From: Candidatus Gerdarchaeota archaeon
GTDB lineage: Archaea > Asgardarchaeota > Heimdallarchaeia > JABLTI01
NCBI GenBank assembly: GCA_016840905.1
Contig: JAEORM010000311.1
Location: 1 to 9,469 of the forward strand
DNA: 9,469 bases
Reading direction: 5' to 3'
Of the stretch, positions 6,354 to 9,469 are shown one piece after another. Position 1 is the first letter of the stretch. Each line of letters starts with the position of its first letter. The notes under the pieces are model-generated. The model had not been told where the DNA came from. It did not search any database and was given only the letters and a program-made list of their open reading frames with translations. A program made the position numbers and the translations under genes.

Positions 6354-6496
6354 AGTGTCCTATTTGTGGAAAGACGATGATTTGGTATATGGATACTTTG
6401 CTCTGTCCTAAATGCGATGCATGGAATATTTGGGAGTTAAATCCAAATACGATTTGTCAAGATTATGTAAAGAGGTTTAAAAATGGGAAGAATTAA
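6350..6496 (+). CDS. Tiny zinc-ribbon protein (48 residues)
   Basis: This short frame starts MKCPICGKTM and contains LLCPKCDAW, giving Cys3, Cys6, Cys19 and Cys22 in a compact treble-clef or rubredoxin-like ribbon. The C-terminal part is polar, with one more Cys at 36. The function is unknown. Its ATG overlaps the previous stop (ATGA), GAGG at 6339-6342 is well spaced, and its 3' end overlaps the next gene by 14 bases. These fits and the conserved knuckle pattern make it a likely real gene despite its size. Confidence 0.65.
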   Translation: MKCPICGKTMIWYMDTLLCPKCDAWNIWELNPNTICQDYVKRFKNGKN

Positions 6497-7301
6497 AAAA
6501 GAAAAGGATTATATTTCAAATGATGATTATTCCAGTTTTCTCTGTAGAATTTATAGAATAGCTTATTCATTGGATATTCCAGTTTGGTTGACATTTGGGA
6601 CACTCCTAGGATTTGCTCAACAAGGTAAACGATTTGAGTGGGACAATGATATTGACCTTGCAACAACAACAGAAGGATTCGATGAACTAATTAAACATAC
6701 AGAATTATTCAGACAATATGGATTAGAGATTTGTCCTAAAAAGCAGAAACCTAGATGTTTCAGAGAGTTATTTATTTATGATAAAAATATACAACCATTT
6801 CATGTTGACCTTAGTGAATTTGCAGTAGATAACAATGGACGATTTACATATAGATGGTTAATCAGAGTTAATCTTCCTGCAAAGGTTTTTGATTTTCTTT
6901 ATACAAAATTATTAGCTGCTATTGCAAAAACTAATCACACAAAAGAGATTCCATTTTATGATTCTAAGAAATATATACAATATAAAGAAAATAAATTAAT
7001 AAAAACTATATCTAATATATTGTATAAAATAGACATGTTTTTTACGACTACCAGAGAACTTGGAATGAACATTGATGCGTTTGCAGTAGTAAAATATTAT
7101 CATGCAAGAGTTCTTATACCAATTCCACTTGATAAATATTGTGCTGTCAATTATGGTAAAAATTGGACTACACCAATAAAGGTAAGGAAAACATTGGGTG
7201 GAAGTGATTGCATAAAAGAAATAGTTGATGGAATAGAGAAATGTTATTTACCACATGTTCCAAGTAAAGTTGGTAAATCAAGGAGACGAAATCATGATTA
7301 A
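6483..7301 (+). CDS. LicD/fukutin-family phosphotransferase
   Basis: This 272-residue enzyme belongs to the LicD family in the nucleotidyltransferase fold, whose members move phosphocholine or ribitol-phosphate from a CDP donor onto a glycan. The signature is clear: WLTFGTLLGFAQQGKRFEWD leads directly into NDIDLA (about residues 35-60), with the metal-binding Asp54, Asp56 and Asp58. HVDLSEF (107-113) matches the later acidic motif, and IPIPLDKYCAVNYGKNW (about 212-228) matches the conserved C-terminal block. The middle (about 120-200) is more divergent. No signal peptide is evident. GAGG at 6472-6475 supports the start. It overlaps the next gene, a CDP-donor-type cytidylyltransferase, by eight bases, which strongly suggests joint function. 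The substrate (choline, ribitol, glycerol or another) cannot be read from sequence. Confidence 0.88.
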   Translation: MGRIKKEKDYISNDDYSSFLCRIYRIAYSLDIPVWLTFGTLLGFAQQGKRFEWDNDIDLATTTEGFDELIKHTELFRQYGLEICPKKQKPRCFRELFIYDKNIQPFHVDLSEFAVDNNGRFTYRWLIRVNLPAKVFDFLYTKLLAAIAKTNHTKEIPFYDSKKYIQYKENKLIKTISNILYKIDMFFTTTRELGMNIDAFAVVKYYHARVLIPIPLDKYCAVNYGKNWTTPIKVRKTLGGSDCIKEIVDGIEKCYLPHVPSKVGKSRRRNHD

Positions 7302-7875
7302 ATTTAGTTGTATTATTTTATCAGGTGGAAAAGGTACACGTTTCGGAGGAAAAAAGCAGAATGTAATTTGGAATGGAAAACCTTTATGGAGACATGTTTA
7401 TGATAAATGCATACAAGTTTCAGATGACGTAATTGTAGTAGGACATTCAAAACTTGGTAGACAAGGTGCTGTCTATAATGGATTAAAAAGAGCTAAGTAC
7501 AACAGAGTTGTAATCTTAGAAGCAGCAAGACCTTGTGTTACAAAAGAACAGATTGAAGTTATTGCACATGTTCAATATCCATCTGTGACATTTGTAATTA
7601 AATCAGTAGATACAATTTACTATGAATCTGATTTAGTTAAAAAACATCTTAATCGTAATCATACTATGCAACTTCAAGTTCCACAAGCTTTTGATAAAAA
7701 GTTATTGATAGAAGCACATGAGAAATATAGAAAAGAGTTTTTAACAAGTGATACAGAACTTATGGAAAAAGCTTTCGGAATACATCCTTATACAATCTTA
7801 GGTGGAATGAATTTAAGGAAAGTAACATTTAAAAATGATTTAGATATATTGGAGGTAATATTTAATGATACCTAA
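7294..7875 (+). CDS. IspD/TarI-family cytidylyltransferase
   Basis: This 193-residue protein resembles enzymes that join CTP to a polyol phosphate, such as methylerythritol 4-phosphate (IspD) or ribitol 5-phosphate (TarI, human ISPD). Motifs are the CTP-binding loop LSGGKGTRFGGKKQ (9-22), the GRQGAVYNGL block (55-64), ILEAARPCV (74-82), QVPQAF (128-133), SDTELME (152-158) and a C-terminal NLRKVTFKNDLDILE (173-187). Glu76 stands where IspD usually has a metal-binding Asp. It is somewhat shorter than typical members (about 220-240). I chose ATG 7294 because GGAG at 7282-7285 precedes it and the strand starts there; an upstream ATG at 7255 would add 13 residues inside licD. A methylerythritol-pathway role is unlikely given the neighbour; making a CDP donor for the LicD-like enzyme is the likely job. 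Confidence 0.82.
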   Translation: MIKFSCIILSGGKGTRFGGKKQNVIWNGKPLWRHVYDKCIQVSDDVIVVGHSKLGRQGAVYNGLKRAKYNRVVILEAARPCVTKEQIEVIAHVQYPSVTFVIKSVDTIYYESDLVKKHLNRNHTMQLQVPQAFDKKLLIEAHEKYRKEFLTSDTELMEKAFGIHPYTILGGMNLRKVTFKNDLDILEVIFNDT

Positions 7876-8734
7876 AAAAGTAACAGTTATTATTCCTACA
7901 TGGAATAGTATGCCTGAATTGAAAGAGACATTAAAATCTCTACCAGAAGCATTTGGTAAACACATTAAAAAAATAATATTTATAGATAAATGTAGTACAG
8001 ATGGTTTAGTTAAATTTCTATATGAAGAATATCGTGACTATGAATGGAGTATAATGTTTGATACAGGAACTCTTGGGACAGCAAGACGATTAGGATTGTG
8101 GGCATCTAGAACTAAGTGGGTTGCATGGATTGATAGTGATATTGTACTTCCTAAAGGATGGTACAAGACAATGTGTAAATATATCAAAAGTAAAAAAACT
8201 GGATGGGTCTATGGATATACTAAAGAAAATAATGAATTTGTAGAAAAAGCACTTGAATGGAAAAGACAATTAAAAAACAATCTTCCACGTAAACTTAGAA
8301 TCGGTGCATTTGAACGTGCATATACAAATAATACAATATGCCTTAGAAAACCATTGCTTTATGCACCAATAGATAATCTCAATGCTTGGGAAGATTATGT
8401 TATGGGACAATCAATGATAAAGCAAGGATATGATGTCATAGAAGTTCCAGTTGCATGTGACCATCTTAAAAATGAAGTCTATGAGAAATTCGGTAACTAC
8501 ACAGAAGCATGGGGAATAGCAGGAGAGTTAAAAGCTAAAGGATTTAATCCAAAAACATTAGGTAGACCATTTTACTTTTTATATTGGGGAATTAGATGTA
8601 CCGTCCATTTCAAAGATTTCAGATATACACAATATTATACTGGAGTATTTATAAGCATGATAAAATCAATAATTACTTATTTAAAGAAAAGTAAAAAAAC
8701 ATTTGAATGGAGTAGAAATAAATGCAAGAATTAG
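7865..8734 (+). CDS. GT2-family glycosyltransferase
   Basis: This 289-residue enzyme has a GT-A fold that transfers a sugar from a nucleotide-sugar donor. The start VTVIIPTWNS (6-15) is the classic first strand of family 2, FIDKCSTDG (39-47) follows, and AWIDSDIVLP (87-96) holds the metal-binding DxD (Asp90, Asp92). NAWEDYVMGQ (173-182) fits the later ED acceptor/catalytic motif. Residues about 235-275 are aromatic and hydrophobic and may lie against a membrane, but there is no clear transmembrane helix. GGAGG at 7851-7855 supports the start, which overlaps the cytidylyltransferase by 11 bases. It probably builds or extends the glycan that the neighbouring enzymes decorate. Donor and acceptor are unknown. 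Confidence 0.9.
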   Translation: MIPKKVTVIIPTWNSMPELKETLKSLPEAFGKHIKKIIFIDKCSTDGLVKFLYEEYRDYEWSIMFDTGTLGTARRLGLWASRTKWVAWIDSDIVLPKGWYKTMCKYIKSKKTGWVYGYTKENNEFVEKALEWKRQLKNNLPRKLRIGAFERAYTNNTICLRKPLLYAPIDNLNAWEDYVMGQSMIKQGYDVIEVPVACDHLKNEVYEKFGNYTEAWGIAGELKAKGFNPKTLGRPFYFLYWGIRCTVHFKDFRYTQYYTGVFISMIKSIITYLKKSKKTFEWSRNKCKN

Positions 8735-8829
8735 TTTGGATTCTTTTAGGAATAATAGTATTAGGAACAGTTGGACTTTCATTGTTACAGGAAATCATTG
8801 ATAATTGGATGAAGAATAAACATGAGTGA
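8722..8829 (+). CDS. Small single-pass membrane protein (35 residues)
   Basis: The frame encodes MQELVWILLGIIVLGTVG and a short tail ending NWMKNKHE. Residues about 4-22 form one hydrophobic helix and the remainder is charged, so it should sit in a membrane with a short positively charged end. GGAG at 8709-8712 is well placed. It overlaps the glycosyltransferase by 13 bases and the sulfotransferase by eight, so it fits the operon exactly. It might anchor one of the enzymes; this is a guess. Its size leaves some doubt that it is a gene. Confidence 0.5.
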   Translation: MQELVWILLGIIVLGTVGLSLLQEIIDNWMKNKHE

Positions 8830-9469
8830 AGTCTACATTCATGTCGGGACAATTAAAACAGGTACAAAGTTTTTGCAAAAAATAGTGTTTCCTAAATTGA
8901 AAGGAATAAAATTCTTGTGGAAGAAACCTTTATCTTATGATTTAACATATGCTGAAACAGAAAATAAAATACTCATTAGTGATGAAAGACTTTCTGGATG
9001 GGGAGAAATGAATCTTCCTGTATCTTGGCGATATGAGACATTTAAGAAATTGAAGTCTTTATTTCCAAATGCAAAGATAATCATAACTTTGAGAACTAAT
9101 AAAGAGGAATTTATGGAATCTAACTTTGCTCAAATGAAAGTTGAAACAAAGGGAACAATGAACTATTATGGTGGAACATGGGAACAATTCTTACAAAATT
9201 TTGATATGAATTGGAACAATCACGAAATGATAATTAAAGAACTCAAGTCTCTATTTAATGATGTATTAATATTATATTATTCTGAATTAGTAAAAAATGC
9301 AAATGTATATGTTAAAAGAATCTGTGACTTCATGGGTGTACAAGTTCCTTACTTTGAAAATAAAAGAGTTAATGTAAGACATACACTACCCAATACAAAT
9401 CTTGATGCTATGCAAAAAAAGATGAATAATTTAAAAAGGGGAAGAGAAGAACGTGAAAGAAAAGTTAAA
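8822..9469 (+). CDS. Sulfotransferase (partial, C-terminal end off the right edge)
   Basis: At least 216 residues of a PAPS-dependent sulfotransferase are visible, still open at the last base. The 5'-phosphosulfate-binding loop is HVGTIKTGTKFLQK (7-20), with Lys12 as the expected catalytic/sulfate-contacting lysine. The 3'-phosphate site is KIIITLRTNKEEFMESNF (85-102), with Arg91 and Ser100 in the usual spacing. LISDERLSG (51-59) is also typical of carbohydrate sulfotransferases of this fold. It would add sulfate to a glycan; PAPS must come from the host, since no PAPS-making gene lies here. It overlaps the upstream membrane peptide by eight bases and closes the visible part of the decoration cassette. 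The visible tail is very rich in Lys, Arg and Glu. Confidence 0.85.
   Translation, partial: MSEVYIHVGTIKTGTKFLQKIVFPKLKGIKFLWKKPLSYDLTYAETENKILISDERLSGWGEMNLPVSWRYETFKKLKSLFPNAKIIITLRTNKEEFMESNFAQMKVETKGTMNYYGGTWEQFLQNFDMNWNNHEMIIKELKSLFNDVLILYYSELVKNANVYVKRICDFMGVQVPYFENKRVNVRHTLPNTNLDAMQKKMNNLKRGREERERKVK

Noticed and set aside
7255..7293. Longer start of the cytidylyltransferase at ATG 7255
   Set aside because: The extra 13 residues lie in licD, show no family similarity, and the ribosome binding site and first beta strand point to ATG 7294.
7294..7875. Role of the IspD-like protein in isoprenoid synthesis
   Set aside because: No other methylerythritol pathway gene is nearby, archaea generally use the mevalonate route, and the overlapping LicD-type gene points to CDP-donor synthesis.
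1..9469. tRNA, rRNA, insertion sequence, integrase or attachment site
   Set aside because: I saw no tRNA or rRNA-like stretch, no transposase or recombinase motifs and no terminal repeats; integration status cannot be judged from this window.

Overview
The window is an AT-rich stretch of what looks like a tailed double-stranded DNA virus (Caudoviricetes-type) or a provirus, most likely infecting an archaeon. The viral assignment rests on a large terminase subunit, a probable small terminase partner, a primase-helicase of viral type and very tight gene packing. The archaeal assignment is an inference. It rests on TTTATATA-type TATA boxes placed about 30 bases before plausible transcription starts, frequent GGTGA/GGAG ribosome binding sites, and a run of tiny zinc-ribbon proteins. 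I see no convincing bacterial -35/-10 pairs. The host lineage cannot be fixed from this sequence; methanogens and other AT-rich archaea are candidates.

Layout. Positions 1-1307 (minus strand) carry the large terminase, running off the left edge. Positions 1308-1494 are a divergent promoter region. From 1495 onward everything is on the plus strand. First comes a putative small terminase, an 82-residue unknown protein, a DEDD-type exonuclease, a 59-residue unknown protein and a 730-residue primase-helicase (prim-pol, DnaG-like zinc finger and SF3 helicase in one chain). Positions 5217-5456 are non-coding and packed with short repeats (CTTACG/CGTAAG motifs, a GTGAAA-like tract, CAACAGGAGT copies and inverted repeats). 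This is the best candidate for a replication origin or operator array. Positions 5457-6496 hold five very small genes, three of them CxxC...CxxC zinc ribbons and one resembling glutaredoxin. Positions 6483-9469 hold a surface-decoration cassette: a LicD/fukutin-type phosphotransferase, an IspD/TarI-type cytidylyltransferase, a GT2 glycosyltransferase, a one-helix membrane peptide and a PAPS-dependent sulfotransferase, the last running off the right edge.

How they may work together. The terminase pair packages DNA. The exonuclease and primase-helicase form a replication module next to the repeat region. The last cassette could activate a polyol or similar phosphate as its CDP form, transfer it to a glycan, extend that glycan and sulfate it, decorating either the virion or the host surface. 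The pairing of an IspD-like enzyme with a LicD-like enzyme parallels the human ISPD-fukutin/FKRP ribitol-phosphate system and the bacterial TarI teichoic-acid system. The actual substrate here is unknown.
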